The notes under the pieces: model-generated
Told to the model about the DNA's origin: nothing
The model's database searches: none
What the model saw: only the letters and a program-made list of their open reading frames with translations
Assembly: GCA_004123355.1 (NCBI GenBank)
Contig: SCHM01000002.1
Span: forward strand, 11,629,569-11,693,568
From: Amphirosellinia nigrospora
Lineage: Eukaryota; Ascomycota; Sordariomycetes; Xylariales; Xylariaceae
Length of the DNA stretch: 64,000 bases
Direction of reading: 5' to 3'
Shown here: piece by piece, positions 1 through 12,129 of the stretch
Position numbering within the stretch: the first letter of the stretch is position 1
Layout: each line of letters starts with the position of its first letter
Made by a program: the position numbers and the translations under genes

Positions 1-3000
1 TATCAAAAGTGTGAATTAATGACTCTAATATTATATCTAGCGGTCTACTTCTTATTACAATCACCTACTGCATCACCATTCCATTTTTAGTCAGGAATAT
101 GAAACAAGTAGAAGATGCAAACATCAAGGCCTCCGCAATAGCCAGCGAAACTTTCACTTCAATAAGAATGGTGGCCGCCTGCGGCGCAGAGATAAAGATG
201 GTAAAAAGGTAAAAAATGGGTAGACGAAGCTAACCGAAGAGGTTTACGATTATCAGGGATTATTGCCATTCAGCAAGCAACAAGTAAGCAAGTCGAACTA
301 CACGAGTAATACGATACTGACTATGAGGCAGTATATTTCAGTGTCTACTCGTAGGTCATTTCATACAAGCCAGAATAGATAATCGTTACTGACTGTCTTA
401 GCACATATGCATTGGCATTTTGGTTTGCCGTAAAGCTATTAACTAATTATGAAATTGATAACGTTGGGACAACAATAACGTGAGCACTCCGACTAGTGTT
501 TTCGATTACGACTAACGTATATATAGCATCCTGATGTGTATTACTTTGATCTCGACGGGTGTCGGGAATATCGCTGCACCAATATCGGCAGCGGCGAGAG
601 CAGCTGGGGCAGCTAGAATTCTCTTCAACGGAATAGATGCACCACGGCCTGTCACTACCGGATTAAAACACCCCGAGGCATCTGCTACAGGTAATATCGT
701 TTTGTGGAATGTCAACTTTACGTACCCAACTCGGCCGAGTCTCAAGGTTCTCGATAACTTGAACTTAATAATCCCTGCAGGGAAGGTTACAGCTATTGTT
801 GGCCCTTCTGGATCTGGGAAGAGTACTATAGTTGCCCTAATTTCACGTTGGTATGAATTAGATGGAGACATGGGGGATAAAAAGCTTGTGAGTGTCACCG
901 GCCTCGTTTGTGAAAAGAAAGAACCGTACTAATATCGGCAAGATTCTCTATTTCCGTAACGGATCACTTACGGTTGGCGGTGTTAAGCTTACGGCCCTAG
1001 ACTTGAAATGGTGGAGATCTCAAATTGGCCTCGTCCAGCAAGAGCCATTCCTCTTCAACCAATCAATCTTCGAAAACGTGGCATCTGGGCTGGTAGGGAC
1101 AGAATGGGAAGATGCCGATATCTCGGTTAAGAGAGACCTTGTTCAAGTTGCCTGTAGAGAGGCTTATGCAGATGAGTTCATCTCCAGGTTACCAGATGTG
1201 AGTAGGCACTGCTTGAGCAACTGTACACACGAACTGACTTACTCGGAGCAATACGAAACTCACGTCGGAGATGCTGGCATAAAATTAAGTGGCGGCCAAC
1301 GTCAGCGACTTGCGATCGCAAGGGCCATCATCAAGCAGCCCAAGATTCTTATTCTTGACGAAGCGACCAGCTCAATTGACGTTCGCGGCGAAAAGGTCGT
1401 ACAAGCTGCTCTTGACAGAGTTTCCAAAAATCGTACAACAATAATGATCGCTCACCGGCTAGCGACGGTTAAGAAAGCCGATAACATCGTTGTGCTTGCT
1501 AAGGGCAAAGTAGTTCAATGGGGAAACCATGAGAGCCTTATGGCAGCGGTTGGGGGCCCGTATTGGCTACTGACGCAATCTCAAGAGCTCAAAATGGGCG
1601 AGGATAATCATGCGGATGATGTATCAGAGATCACCGAGGAGGAGAAACGAACAATGGATCTAATGACACTAGACAAGACCAATGCTAGCAACCACGATGG
1701 CGATGGTGCTACCGCTGAAGACAGTGTCTGGATCCCAAAGGGTCTATTTCGAAGTTTTGGTACCCTGCTCCTAGAGCAGAAGCGAAATCTGCCTTGGTAC
1801 TTGATTATGTTGTACGGAGCCCTTATCGCTGGTGGTAAGTTGCTGACTCCCTCTACCAAGACGTCCAGCTGATGAGCAGTAAAGCAAGTCCGCCTGTGCA
1901 GGCTTATATCTTCGCCAATCTCATCGCTTCGTTTGCGTTTTGGGGAGAACTTCTAAAGGACATAACGAGTTTCTGGTGCCTGATGTTTGTGATTTTGGCT
2001 TCGGCTGCCGCCGTCGGATACTTCTGCCTTGGCTTTGCATCCACAAGAGTCGCATTTGTAAGTAACGCAAACTGCGAGGGAGCTCTGACCTAACCATCAG
2101 TAGCACATAACATCTGCCTACCGACTAGAGTATTTCCATAACATTGTCGCAAAGACAGTAGCTTGGTTTGACGGGGACGGCCATTCCGTAGGAGCCTTGA
2201 CGGGACTTGTGGCTACTGATCCCACACAGCTGCAGGAACTCCTCGGAACAAATATCACATTCACAATAATCTCAATACTGAGTGTCTTGGGATGCTTAAT
2301 CATATCATTTTACTTCGGCTGGAAACTCACATTGGTGGCAGTATCCTCCGCGATGCCACTAGCCCTTGCCGCTGGATTCTACCGGATCCGGGTGGAAAAG
2401 CGGTTTGAGACGATGAATCTCAAAGTCTTCGCGGAGAGCGCCAAATTCGCCACAGAGTCGATCGGCGCTATCCGAACAGTTACAGCTCTAACCTTAGAAG
2501 ACATAATTTGCCAGCGATATGAAGCGCTGCTTCAGAATCATGTCAAGGAAGCCTTCAAGGGGGCGCGATTTGCAACGTTGGTATTTGCGGCCAGTGACAG
2601 TCTTCCACTGCTTGCGATGGCATTCGTGCTTTGGTACGCTATCACGTTTACCCCTCCCCGGTTTCCAATACCGTGCTAATACTCTCATAGGTACGGAGGA
2701 ACACTTCTCATTAGCGGAGAGTACATGACTTTCAATTACTGTGAGTCAAAATTAAACACGGACTGACTCTAGCTGACCGTATACTAGTGGTGGTATACAT
2801 AGCCGTCGTGCAGGTGAGCTTGCGAATACAGAATCCTAAGGGTTTGGATTAACTGTTGTACAGGGGGCTATGGGGGCCGGTCAATGGCTTAGCTTTGCTC
2901 CCAGTAAGTTGTTTCAACACCAAACCTGATATATCGAATGCCTATTGACTTGTTGGGAGATATCGCACATGCGGTAGCAGCAGCGAATAGGATCCAAGCA

Positions 3001-4033
3001 ATGAGAGTGCCTGATCGAATCGCCGCTGCCAGCTCTCCATTAGATCTCCACACTGCGAACGACGACGACAGAGGTGTAAGGATTGAATTAAAAGATGTTT
3101 GGTTCAAGTACCCTACACGAGATGTACCTGTGCTCAACGGTTTGAGTATGACTGTAAGTATGCAAACGACCGTCGTGTTTAGAGTAATATTGACGATTGC
3201 AGATTGAAAAGGGGCAGTTTGCTGCCATTGTAGGCGCGAGCGGTATGTTCTGGCCGTGAAAATTGCCACTGAACCCACTGACTGCCAGGCAGGTTGCGGC
3301 AAGACCAGTATCATCTCACTCTTAGAAAGGTAAATAACCACGGCGTGAGCACTACAGTATTTGATATGATCGAGAATGCTAAAATGTTGCAGATTCTATC
3401 AAGTTACCTCTGGCCAAATAACCTTGGATGGTATGGACATCGACAGCATCGGCCTCATGGATTACCGAAAAGCAATATCTCTAGTAGCACAGGAGCCATC
3501 ACTATTCGACGGCACGATCCGTGAAAATATTCTTCTTGGGGTGAACGCCAACACAATCTCCAATGACACCTTGCACCAGGTTTGTCGGGATGCCGGGATT
3601 CACGACTTCATCGTATCTCTTCCCGATGGCTACAGGACGAAGGTCGGAATCAAAGGCATCCTCCTATCCGGTGGCCAAAGACAAAGGATATCTATTGCAA
3701 GGGCCCTCATCCGCAATCCCCACCTTCTATTGCTAGATGAAGCGACCTCTAATCTAGACTCGGAAACGGAGAAGATGGTCCAGGCCGTGTTTGAGCGGAC
3801 GAAGAAGAGTAGAACCATGATTGTGGTTGCTCATCGGCTCGCCACGATTCAAAATGCCGACGTAATCTTTGTACTAGGAGATGGACAGGTCATAGAGACG
3901 GGCACGCACTCATCACTACTTCAGAAGCGAGGCGTTTACTATAGTATGGTATGTCGTGATCCCTTCCCGCTTAAAGCCTTATTACGTATTCTTATCATTC
4001 GAATAGTGTCAAGCACAGGCTTTAGATAGATAA
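1..4033 (+). CDS. ABC-B family multidrug exporter (full-size, 5' partial)
   Basis: ATP-driven plasma-membrane exporter of the fungal MDR/Pmd1 type, with layout TMD1-NBD1-TMD2-NBD2; the start and first helices lie left of the window. NBD1 shows Walker [10 protein letters not shown] (about 810), signature LSGGQ (about 1288), Walker [13 protein letters not shown] (about 1348) and the H-loop AHRLAT. NBD2 repeats these: GASGCGKT split by the intron at 3243-3292, then [20 protein letters not shown] and AHRLAT. TMD2 covers about 1740-2890. Well over ten introns of about 46-55 nt with clean GT-AG ends restore the family sequence; examples are 284-331, 351-401, 480-526, 888-942, 1198-1248 and 1835-1884. 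The last exon starts at 4007 and ends with the usual C-terminal CQAQALDR. One defect is visible: at 210-216 (T then six A) the frame changes by one base within an exon. Substrate is unknown. Confidence 0.93.
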
Positions 4034-4875
4034 CTCTCATGTCGCTTCGGTCCAAAGGATTATCAAGACAACGCCAGTAGATGCGCCGGTAGCATAATAT
4101 CAATGATATAGAATTCGACTAGGGATAAGTTGGAACAGGAGATAGGGTTTCACGGTACCTGAATAGAGATTGAATACCATGCAACGTTCCATACAAACAT
4201 AGTTACGTATAATATAACCTCACAGCTATATACAAATGATTCACGCAGAGCATCAAGTGAGACGTGTAACAAAACCACGTAAGCAGGCCTCGCGTTACTG
4301 CCTAAATGGACATGATACCTGTGTCTTCATCTGTAACCCTCCAACCCAAAAACCAATGTGCCGGCACCGGGTTTACTTTTCATTCAGGATAAATGTACCC
4401 GGTGTGCCCATTCTTTCGCTTCCGCTAGCCCAACCCGTATCGCCTGGCAGAGTAGAACAATCCTCCCTGTCCGGTTACGCCTCAGATACCCACATTCACT
4501 CTGGACTTTTAATCAAGCAATTTCACCCGTGTCGTCGGGCCGCCGTCGACGGTGGACTTTGATGCCTGGCCAGAGCGCAGGGATGTGTCGGGAAAAGCCT
4601 TCTGCGATCCCGGTATAACTCTCAAGTGGAAGTTATCGTCACTCAGGGTGGTACCATGATACAATCTGGGACTGAGGGAGCCTCTGCCTTTCGACCGTGA
4701 TACTAGGGCATTTGAGTGCCCTGTCTCTCTTTCGGCCGCATTAATAGTCCGGGGTGCTTGTCAAGCATTAAAGATAATGCGGGCTACTAGTCAGTATCCT
4801 AGCTGCCTCCTTGAGCCATTCGGAGCAAAGGAGATTAATAGAGCCGGCCATTGATGAGTTCCTAAAACATTCCGT
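4034..4875. other. intergenic, no supported gene
   Basis: This stretch lies between the ABC transporter and a HET relic. It has open frames of up to about 108 codons on the plus strand (4236-4562), but I recognise no family motif, signal peptide or splice pattern in them. No repeat was noticed. Confidence 0.4.
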
Positions 4876-5161
4876 CTAAGAGATGCGAATGAATTCTTCA
4901 TCCGCATTCCCGACCATTTCCCCTTGCATGAAGCCTCCCACCAAGCCTCACCGACCAGTTCATGGCCAGTATGTCCAGAGTTGACATCGGATTTCGTATG
5001 AGGAATGGCGTCTGAGAACCTAACGGAATGATGACTGAGTCGTCTATCCCACCAGCGGCGGCATTATGCATAGACGCCCAGAATCTGTAATGGCGAACAT
5101 TCTTCCATAACAGTTCAGCGTGGCGATGAGTCACTGTACTCGGTATTTGAGGCCTGCACAA
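4876..5161 (-). pseudogene. HET-domain protein C-terminal relic
   Basis: The minus strand carries the typical end of a heterokaryon-incompatibility (HET) protein. It has a segment like the family's GD-hydrophobic block (IDDSVIIPLGSQTPFLIR), then, after one frame change near 4935-4945, a VGGFMQGEMVG stretch equivalent to the usual 'YVHGxMxGE' motif, and a stop at 4876-4878. Upstream, between 5162 and 5427, I found only stop-containing sequence and no HET core. It is therefore most likely a decayed gene fragment rather than a working incompatibility factor. A distant N-terminal exon cannot be excluded. Confidence 0.5.
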
Positions 5162-5427
5162 GAGGCAACGCAGTTGCCACCTAAGACATTAGGAACGGCC
5201 AGACTTGGCCACTTACTTGAAATTCATTCAATCATAAACGTCGAACAGCGGCCTTTCTCGTTCTCCGAGTAAGTTCTCTGCAGAATCTCGCATTACTAGA
5301 GAATAAGTATACAGGATGTTCTGATATATTCCACAACACTAGCTCGTCCCGTCAAGAGTTTGGAGGCTGAAAAAGCTCAGGGCCTAAAGCTAAGTATGCT
5401 CACATCCATAGCTGGCGCTATACTAAC

Positions 5428-5951
5428 TTATGCCTCCCGATCGCCAAGCACATCATAAGGGGTCTTATCTTGGGCCGCCGTCTCTCGACCACCCGTAGTT
5501 CCGGGCACAGTCGAATTCAGCTGTTCAAACTTGCGCTCAGCCAAGAGGCTCGGGTCATCCTTTGAGTCGATCTCCGCCGAGAAGCTCACGTTCTTGGCCG
5601 TGGCTCCCGTCCCAGTGCCGTCATCCTCCTTTGTGTTTTGCCGTGTGGCCCGCTCGGATCGCGGTGGGATTGGTTCTCGGCATATGATGGGGCGGTGTCG
5701 GCAGCGCTCCCACTGCCTGTTTCTCCTCGTTGGGGATATTTTGTGGAGGTGCCGGGGGCGTGAGCGGAGGCGGATACGCCCTCTTGCGGTCGACGTTGCT
5801 GGCTGTCGAGGCCTACAGCGTTAGCTTGGCGGAAGGCCTGCGACTCGGCTGCCAGAGAGTTGGGTTCGACGATGCCCGGGCCCTCTTGGATTACCGGGTC
5901 ATTCGGGCCCGCTGAGACTTTGGTACCTGCGCCTGATGCTTTGTGGGACAT
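5428..5951 (-). CDS. small conserved fungal hypothetical protein (frameshifted)
   Basis: About 174 residues, no intron, probably soluble and disordered: rich in G, S, A, Q and charged residues, with no membrane segment. The start is placed at 5951 because the ATG there sits in a good CACAATG context; an upstream in-frame ATG at 6035 would add a poorly conserved tail. It contains the block SLAAESQAF, which I associate with a family of short fungal proteins of unknown function that carry an 'SLAAES' core. The frame is lost at the four-base run 5636-5639. The next frame continues with clearly coding sequence (NVSFSAEID, then AAQDKTPYDVLGDREA and a stop at 5428), so a single missing base explains the break. 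Function is unknown. Confidence 0.6.
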
Positions 5952-6251
5952 TGTGATTGTAGGTTGTGATGGGTCGTAGAGTTGCGATGATTTTCTTGTG
6001 GATGTTGGTCGTAAAGTTCCCGCTTGATTGAACACTTGAGATCAGATCTATATGATAGCACTTATGTGACCATGTATCTCCCAGGGCATGGAAGGGACAA
6101 AGTCTAACATCAAAAGAGCCTCGCAAGGTTGACGTCATGGAAAGGGGTTAAACGTCAGGGTTGCATCCGAAATGACTTCATCGGCGTACAAACAGCACAG
6201 TGAGTACAGTGCATTCGGTGCACTGGCAATGCTGCTTAACGTCTAATGCGC

Positions 6252-8033
6252 TTATCGATGCCTTTTGAGTGCGACATCCGGGAAATCGTAATCAGGTGCC
6301 CGCAGGATTTTGATCAACCGTATAAATTTCTCTGTCCTTGAACCACAACTTGTCAGATCAACACCGAAATGGTATCGGGAGCTCGCCGCAGCAGATGCCC
6401 CGACCAAAGCCACAATGGTTGCATACAGCCCGCCGAGACAGATGAATGCCCCTATGAGGATGGTGGATATGTTGAGTGCCAACATCCAAGGCTGCCGAAG
6501 CCACGCTTGAAATCCCCCTTCGAAATGATACGTGTCATGGAGCCAGAAGGCACCGGCAAGGCCATACGTATACCATGAAACGAACGCAGCGGCAGTTATG
6601 CCGACGAGGTAGTTGAAAATGGGTATGCCGACGGCGAACAGGAATGCCGCAGTATTCGCGAAAAGAACTAGAAACGTCCAGACGCCCCATCCCTTCACAG
6701 TGTGCGTATAGATGTGCTTTGTATTCCTGAATAATCGAATGAAGACGAGCTTGGACGCTACGTGGCTATAGAGACTTGCTCCTATGAACAAGTTAGGAAG
6801 GGCGAGGCCGAAAACCAGCTTCGACCATAACGGGCTCAGACTCATAACGCTTGGGCTGGCAACATCCGGCCCGATATACCAGTACGTCACTATGGCGAAC
6901 GCGATATATAAGGCCGTCGCCGTGATTTGCAAGGCCCAGGCTGCCTTCATTGCATCCTGAGGCCGTTTCATCTCCGAAATGAGCAAGAAAAACATGGAGT
7001 GCCCGGAGTAGGCGAACACAGGGTTCGTTATACCAACTAAAGTTCAAAGTTCAGTAATGTTCAAAGTTCAGTAATTTTTTTCCCCATTGGAATGCACGAA
7101 CACTTCACAAGATAGCGGTCCTGTCAGAACAGCGAGCTTTTACCCCTGGCATGCACTAAATGCGATAGAAAGACTATTGATTCGACTTACTAAATGCAGA
7201 GGTAAAGTTACTAGCCACAGCGATTTGGATTTTGCCAGGCTGGACAGGGGCCGCACCAGCGCCGGCCAGCCCAACGATACCTGCAATGACAATCGAGAGG
7301 CCACCCGCATTGATAGAAAACCCAGGCCATCCAGCGTCCGCCGAAAACTGGCGAGCATCACTGCGACGGCGAAAATACCCGCAAACGTAACCGTGCACAG
7401 TCTGTTGTCGGAGAGGACGCTCAGCGCGAGCTGACCGGCGAGTATCTGGCTCCCGGTAGTGAATATAGCAAAGACGATAGTCCCGTGCCAAGGATCTCCC
7501 TGCCGATGGGGCCGAAGAGGATCAGGCCCGCGTCTCCCATATTGTGTACTTCGACGGTCAGCTTGAAGCAAATTCCAAGGGCTTCGAGAGGAATACGCAC
7601 CTTCTGGGTGACGCATCTTGAACCGTATCAATGCCGACGCCGTGTAAGTCGCAAAGGCTCCTAGGAACACGAGAACGGCAATCCCGGGAACGAGCCCCAC
7701 GGCGGCCAGACTGCTCGGCAACGTGAGCATACCGTTGGATACGACCTCGGTGATCATGAGACCGGCGACGAGTGGCCAACTCAACCTCTTGTATTTGATA
7801 TCGTGGCCGTCCTCGCGCCCGAAGACATCTCCCGGCAGCCCTCGATATGACGCATGGTCATCGTTAGTGTCATTACGAAAAATGGCGCCTGAAATTCTCC
7901 GGGCATTTCTAATGTTACCGTCACCCTCAGGTTCGTCGCCTTTCTCAAGCGTAGGCCGCCGCGGGCATAGTGCGGTATTCGGCATGGCGAATTCGTGGTT
8001 GGCTACCTTGACATGTTGTGATGCTTCTTCCAC
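6252..8033 (-). CDS. amino-acid permease, AA_trans (AAAP/AVT-like) family
   Basis: Proton-coupled neutral amino-acid transporter of the fungal type exemplified by Neurospora mtr; an integral membrane protein of about 11 helices. A hydrophilic N-terminus of about 85 residues is followed by the first helices (LSWPLVAGLMITEVVSNG). The conserved VHNMGDAG and ILFGPIGREIL blocks come next, then LAGQLALSVLSD. After an intron region at about 7020-7190 comes NPVFAYSGHSMFF-LLISEMKRPQDAMKAAW and the remaining helices. Intron one starts GTGCGT after the first helix pair and joins in frame to VHNMGDAG. Two frame losses are visible, at the CCC run 7482-7484 and the AAAA run 7317-7320 (plus-strand letters); both fit one missing base. 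The C-terminal 50 residues are less typical. The exact splice of the 7040-7190 region is unresolved. Confidence 0.85.
7042..7075. repeat. 17-bp tandem duplication in permease intron
   Basis: The 17-base unit gttcaaagttcagtaat occurs twice head to tail at 7042-7058 and 7059-7075. It lies in the intron region of the amino-acid permease, just upstream of the exon that encodes the MFF/SEMKRPQ block. Seen directly. Confidence 0.85.
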
Positions 8034-9196
8034 GATACCCTGCGAGGTTTTCTGGCGGGAAAGTGGGAAACATTGTCAATACTTGTTTTATTCTAGCAGC
8101 CCACGACGTAATGTGTGATTGGGTACTGAAAGGGTCACACTAATTTAGTCGATCACTTCCGAGATAAAGATATGGTGTGGGCAGTCGACGAGAACAATGT
8201 AACCCTTTCTTGGCTTACGAAATGAATGATCAGTTAGATTGTAGAGTCGTGAATAATAAGCTAGAGATATATTTGTACATATGGAGACTCGGAGCCAGCT
8301 CAAGAACGCTTGAAAGTTTAAAGTTCGATGTTTGTGACAATTCATTCCATCTATGCTACGTCCACGGCTAGACTAAGCCGTATCCGTCCACTAAACCATA
8401 CTACCGGGTACTCCGGCTCGAATCTTGAGGAGTTATATTAGGTAGGTAATACCTAGCTTGAGATTTTCTTGCAAGATCGCGATATGTATATGTATGTGTG
8501 GCTAAATTCAATGATTGCTACTTGATCGACACTGAAAAAGTGAAATATGTTAAGAGTTGATTAGTTGCGGACGATGCTGAGCTACCTGGTACTAAATGCA
8601 CAGTTATAGCTTTCCTTTTCGTAGAGTTATTTGGGTTATAGTATAAGATGTTGGGTAGTAGTGCCGACCGAGGGGCTTGGGCCACACCTAGTACCTGTAA
8701 GTGCCCTGTAGCAGCGTGCTAGGTGTAGCCCAAGTGCCTTGTGGGTCCGTGGCTAGTTGTGGCTTATAGTGCTTAAGCGCCCTATAATGGGCTCGTACTC
8801 AGCCTACGGGGTGGTTCCGTCACATCCCAAAATAGCGCTTCCGAAACCCCTCAGAGCCCTACTAAATCTGTCTCGATCAAAACTGCTTCTATTTACCAGA
8901 TATACGCGAACTCCATCAATGCGCACATGTGATTTTGCTACGCCACGTAGGCCGCTCGGTCTTAAGTATGGCGTTGTCATGTACAGGCCGATTGACAGGC
9001 TCATAAAACCTACGAGCGACCCATTGTCTTACTGGGTAGGTATTTGTGGTTTCATTAAAAGTGAGTGCCCTTGCCTCAAGCATTCCTACACAGACGCGGC
9101 CGAGAAAGTTCTTAAGAAGCAGCACCACCACTTCAATCATGGCGATTCTTCGTCTTCGCAGCAGCCAAGTCCCTAGCTTCCATCAGACAAATCGAC
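8034..9196. other. intergenic with inverted repeat
   Basis: Divergent upstream region shared by the amino-acid permease (minus) and the alpha/beta hydrolase (plus). Overlapping open frames of up to 139 codons at 8757-9176 run on both strands without a recognisable motif. An imperfect inverted repeat at 8676-8734 is listed separately. Confidence 0.4.
8676..8734. repeat. imperfect inverted repeat (hairpin-forming)
   Basis: The 19-base arms at 8676-8694 (cttgggccacacctagtac) and 8716-8734 (gtgctaggtgtagcccaag) are reverse complements except for two positions, with a 21-base loop. It could be a transposon terminus remnant or a foldback element. No coding partner was recognised. Confidence 0.7.
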
Positions 9197-9962
9197 ATGA
9201 CAACCCCGAAACCAGTTATCGTCATCATTCACGGCGCGTTCATCGGCCCTCCTCACTTCATTAGACTGAGGAACGCCCTTGGCAGAGCCGGCTTTGAGGT
9301 CCATGTGCCAAAGCTGCCAACGGGAAATGGCGAGAGGCCGCCGACTTCTTCCCTGAAGGAAGATACCGAGTTCATCCGGTCATACGTGGAGAAGATCCTC
9401 GACCGCGGCCGCGACGTAATCGCCGTCGCGCATTCCTACGGCGGACAAGTCGCGACAAATGCGCTCGCAGGTCTAGGTTCCGCGTCCCGTGCGGCACGCG
9501 GCCTGAAGGGGTGGTTAATCACATCATCTACATGACTGCACTTGCGCTCCCGAGAATACATCGGCGATCGATAAGGTCAACGAGCTTGGGGGCCTCGACC
9601 TCCTTCTCGCAGGATACGACATCGCCGAGGATATGACCACCGTCGCTCGGTCACCCCGCGAAGCGCTCCTGGGTGCCTGGGATAACGAAGCCGAGGCCGA
9701 CTGGTATATCTCGAATCTAACGGCCTGGAATGGAAATGTCATGTATGAAAAAATCGAAAGCTGCGCGTGGAGGGAGATCCCTGTCTCTTATGTTTACACG
9801 TCTAAGGATAATAGCATTCCTCTCGCATCTCAGGAATCTATGGTGGAGAAATTGAGAGCCGAAGGCGTTGACGTGAAGACGGTGACACTTGAGACGGGAC
9901 ATGCGCCGCACTTTACCATGCCCAGAGAGATAGCAGACATCATCAGTCATGTTGCGGGTTAA
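9197..9962 (+). CDS. alpha/beta hydrolase (AB hydrolase_6 type)
   Basis: Intronless cytosolic serine hydrolase of about 256 residues; substrate unknown. The N-terminal strand and oxyanion loop read VIVIIHGAF. The nucleophile elbow is AHSYGG, so the catalytic Ser is at about residue 79. The catalytic His is in ETGHAPHF near the C-terminus. An Asp/Glu in the YVYTSKDNSIPL region probably completes the triad. The family is common in filamentous fungi and resembles esterases that act on small aromatic esters. Two single-base losses break the reading frame, at the GGGG run 9508-9511 and the CCC run 9549-9551; both flanks are clearly coding. The ATG at 9197 is used because the first beta strand follows immediately. 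It is divergent from the amino-acid permease. Confidence 0.85.
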
Positions 9963-11189
9963 GGTCATATAGGCATAAATCCTAGGATCTTGATAGATCA
10001 TATTTTTTTAGATAAATAAAGTAGCATGAGTTTGGAATGCTATTTACAGAGAACCCTCAGCCACCACAAGAAGAGCGAAACCGGCGAGTTGGGGGCTTAC
10101 GTCAACACTCGGCACTGGGCGATTATCCCTAGTAACTATGATTAAACTATATACACGTCAAAAATTGCCTTGTAAACGCTCCTTTCTATCTCGTCCTAAG
10201 CTCGTATTTTTGTAAAAAGGTCATTATAGTAAGTCAGCTTTTGGGTTTTATTGAGAACCTGATACTCCTCAAAGATGGTTGTGCTTGTCGCTTGCTGAAT
10301 CGTTGATGAATCTACCAGCACTCGAGAGCATAAGGGAATTCGTAGCGTCAGGTGATGGGCCGTTGACGAGATTTCGTTGAGTAGTTGATTTGGACTGGAT
10401 AAAGACCATCGCCGTTACGCGAAGGTGCTCAATCGCCTTTGTAAGCTAAGTACGTAACATACTCTGATGGTGTCGTGATAGGTGTGGTATTTTTCATGGC
10501 TACTAACCTAGATAACCATTCGGCCGATTTTCTAAGCACCCAGGTAGAAAGTTCCCATTGCATCAAACAGCATCAACCTCGTCGTGGTTTCGCTGCCTTG
10601 ACCAAGCCCATGATATAGGGGTATGAGGAGGGAGGTACGAGGTCTCTCTTGGCGACGGAGGGTGAAGTGTTTTTCGTTCTAACGGGTAATTTATATCACG
10701 TTGTGATAGAGACTTATTTATTCGCTATTTCTCGTGCTCTCCTAGTGATGGTAACTAATCTAATCCAGGTCCGAGGCTTTTGTCACCTTTCGAATGTCTT
10801 GAGCCGAGAAGTCTTGAACAAGATACTAGGTCTCATAGATAGTACCATGCTTCTATAGCAGAACGCTTCTTTTCATACGAACAATGGAAGATCGCTGTCT
10901 CCCACCCTTGGTGCTCTTTCCCGTCCCATGGCTTACATGTGACTCGACCATAAAAGCGTATCGCGTTCTTCCCGGTGTAGAACTAAGACAATACACACAC
11001 GCTCAAACAGTCGGACTCTATATGAGTATCGCGCTTTCTGGTTACTGGGCAATGTTTCCGGGGAGTAAACACTGCCAGGGTGTACTCAGCCTTATATAAT
11101 TCAGTTAAATTGACGAGTAGTTCTCAAATTTTATGGAGTGAAGGGTTGAATGGGATGGAATTAATATTGGGAATGTACAAATTGTTACT

Positions 11190-11310
11190 GTCAGGGACCT
11201 CGTAGTATAGGGTAGGTCATCTATACTTGTTGTTGCGCGAAGGCCTCTAAATCTACCTTCGTAGGCGTAACTAAGCTATATACAGATGATCTCTTTGTTC
11301 CTAGAGTACT
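11190..11310 (+). repeat. dispersed repeat R, copy 1
   Basis: Recognised by eye as related to 41075-41185 (same orientation), and to 40800-40930 (reverse complement) and 61612-61738. Shared words in order: gggtaggt, cttgttgtt, ctatatac, ctctttgt. The copies differ by many substitutions, so the element is old. Confidence 0.55.
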
Positions 11311-11459
11311 GTGGCTTGGTAGTACTGTGGCTGGGTGAATGTGGCGTGGCTTCATGACAGTTACCTAGATAGATTGTCTTCGGGCGTCAACTTGTGCGGT
11401 CGGCAAAGGTGTATGTAAACCACTGGGGGTTCACAGTCGAGCTCAATTGAGATATTCGA

Positions 11460-11855
11460 TTTTGGCCACACGCGCTGTCACAAGGGCTCTAATTGAGGGC
11501 TTGGAGTAGGTTCAATTGAGTAATAAGCAACTATGGTGCCAAAGGGGCCATATAGATCTAAGTTCCTTATTCTGTTTGAAGGGAGGATTCGCTGCCTTTT
11601 ATGCTTAGAATTCCCTTCCTTTCCTTTCCTTTCCTATAGCTTCGTCAACCTCTACGGGACCGAAAGGCAAGACCTGTGTAGCCGGTAAAGCAAGTATCTC
11701 GGTGTTCGAATTCAGCTCGGTATCTGCTTCTAAGACTTACGATAACCTCGTACGACCGGCTTAGGTTCGTAGGGTAGTATCTCGCGAGCTTCGTAGAGAC
11801 CCTGTGTGGCACTGTATTGCGCACTGACCAGGATCCGTGTGACACTAGATCCCAT
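11460..11855 (-). mobile_element. dispersed repeat A, copy 1 (transposon relic)
   Basis: Strongly similar to the reverse complement of 39960-40330, and more weakly to 50160-50560. The minus strand keeps an open frame (11645-11845) whose translation shares a block with copy 2, including YYPT, the word SLRSRYRAE and a DT-F-GY pattern. Conservation at protein level suggests a piece of a transposon gene. I cannot assign the transposon class. Confidence 0.65.
11612..11635. repeat. CCTTT pentanucleotide microsatellite
   Basis: About four to five tandem units of ccttt on the plus strand, inside repeat A copy 1. The corresponding position of copy 2 (about 40190-40205) lacks the expansion. Confidence 0.85.
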
Positions 11856-12129
11856 CAAGTGAGCGATAATGTTAATAGATGTCACAGTCATCTTATGTTA
11901 GGATATTACCAAAGATAATCAGGTTGTCAGTTTTAGTTGTGTTATATAAGGAAGTGGTTGTAAAAATCTTTTAAAATAATAATAATAAGAAACCAAGCAT
12001 CTCCCTATACCCTTAGTATAGATATTTCAGCGGTTGTGCATGTCGTCGAGTAAGTAGCATATTCGCTGCTATGTTGTCTTGAGTAGCGCCCTCAAAACTA
12101 CTTATTGCAAGTCTAATACTTAGGGTCTA

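Noticed and set aside
4236-4562. 108-codon open frame on the plus strand
   Set aside because: No recognisable motif, an overlapping frame of similar length, and no conserved start or splice context; probably chance.
7087-7434. 115-codon plus-strand open frame
   Set aside because: Antisense shadow of the amino-acid permease exons and intron.
8757-9176. 139-codon open frame overlapping minus-strand frames
   Set aside because: Both strands are open over the same stretch with no family feature; it runs into the leader of the alpha/beta hydrolase gene.
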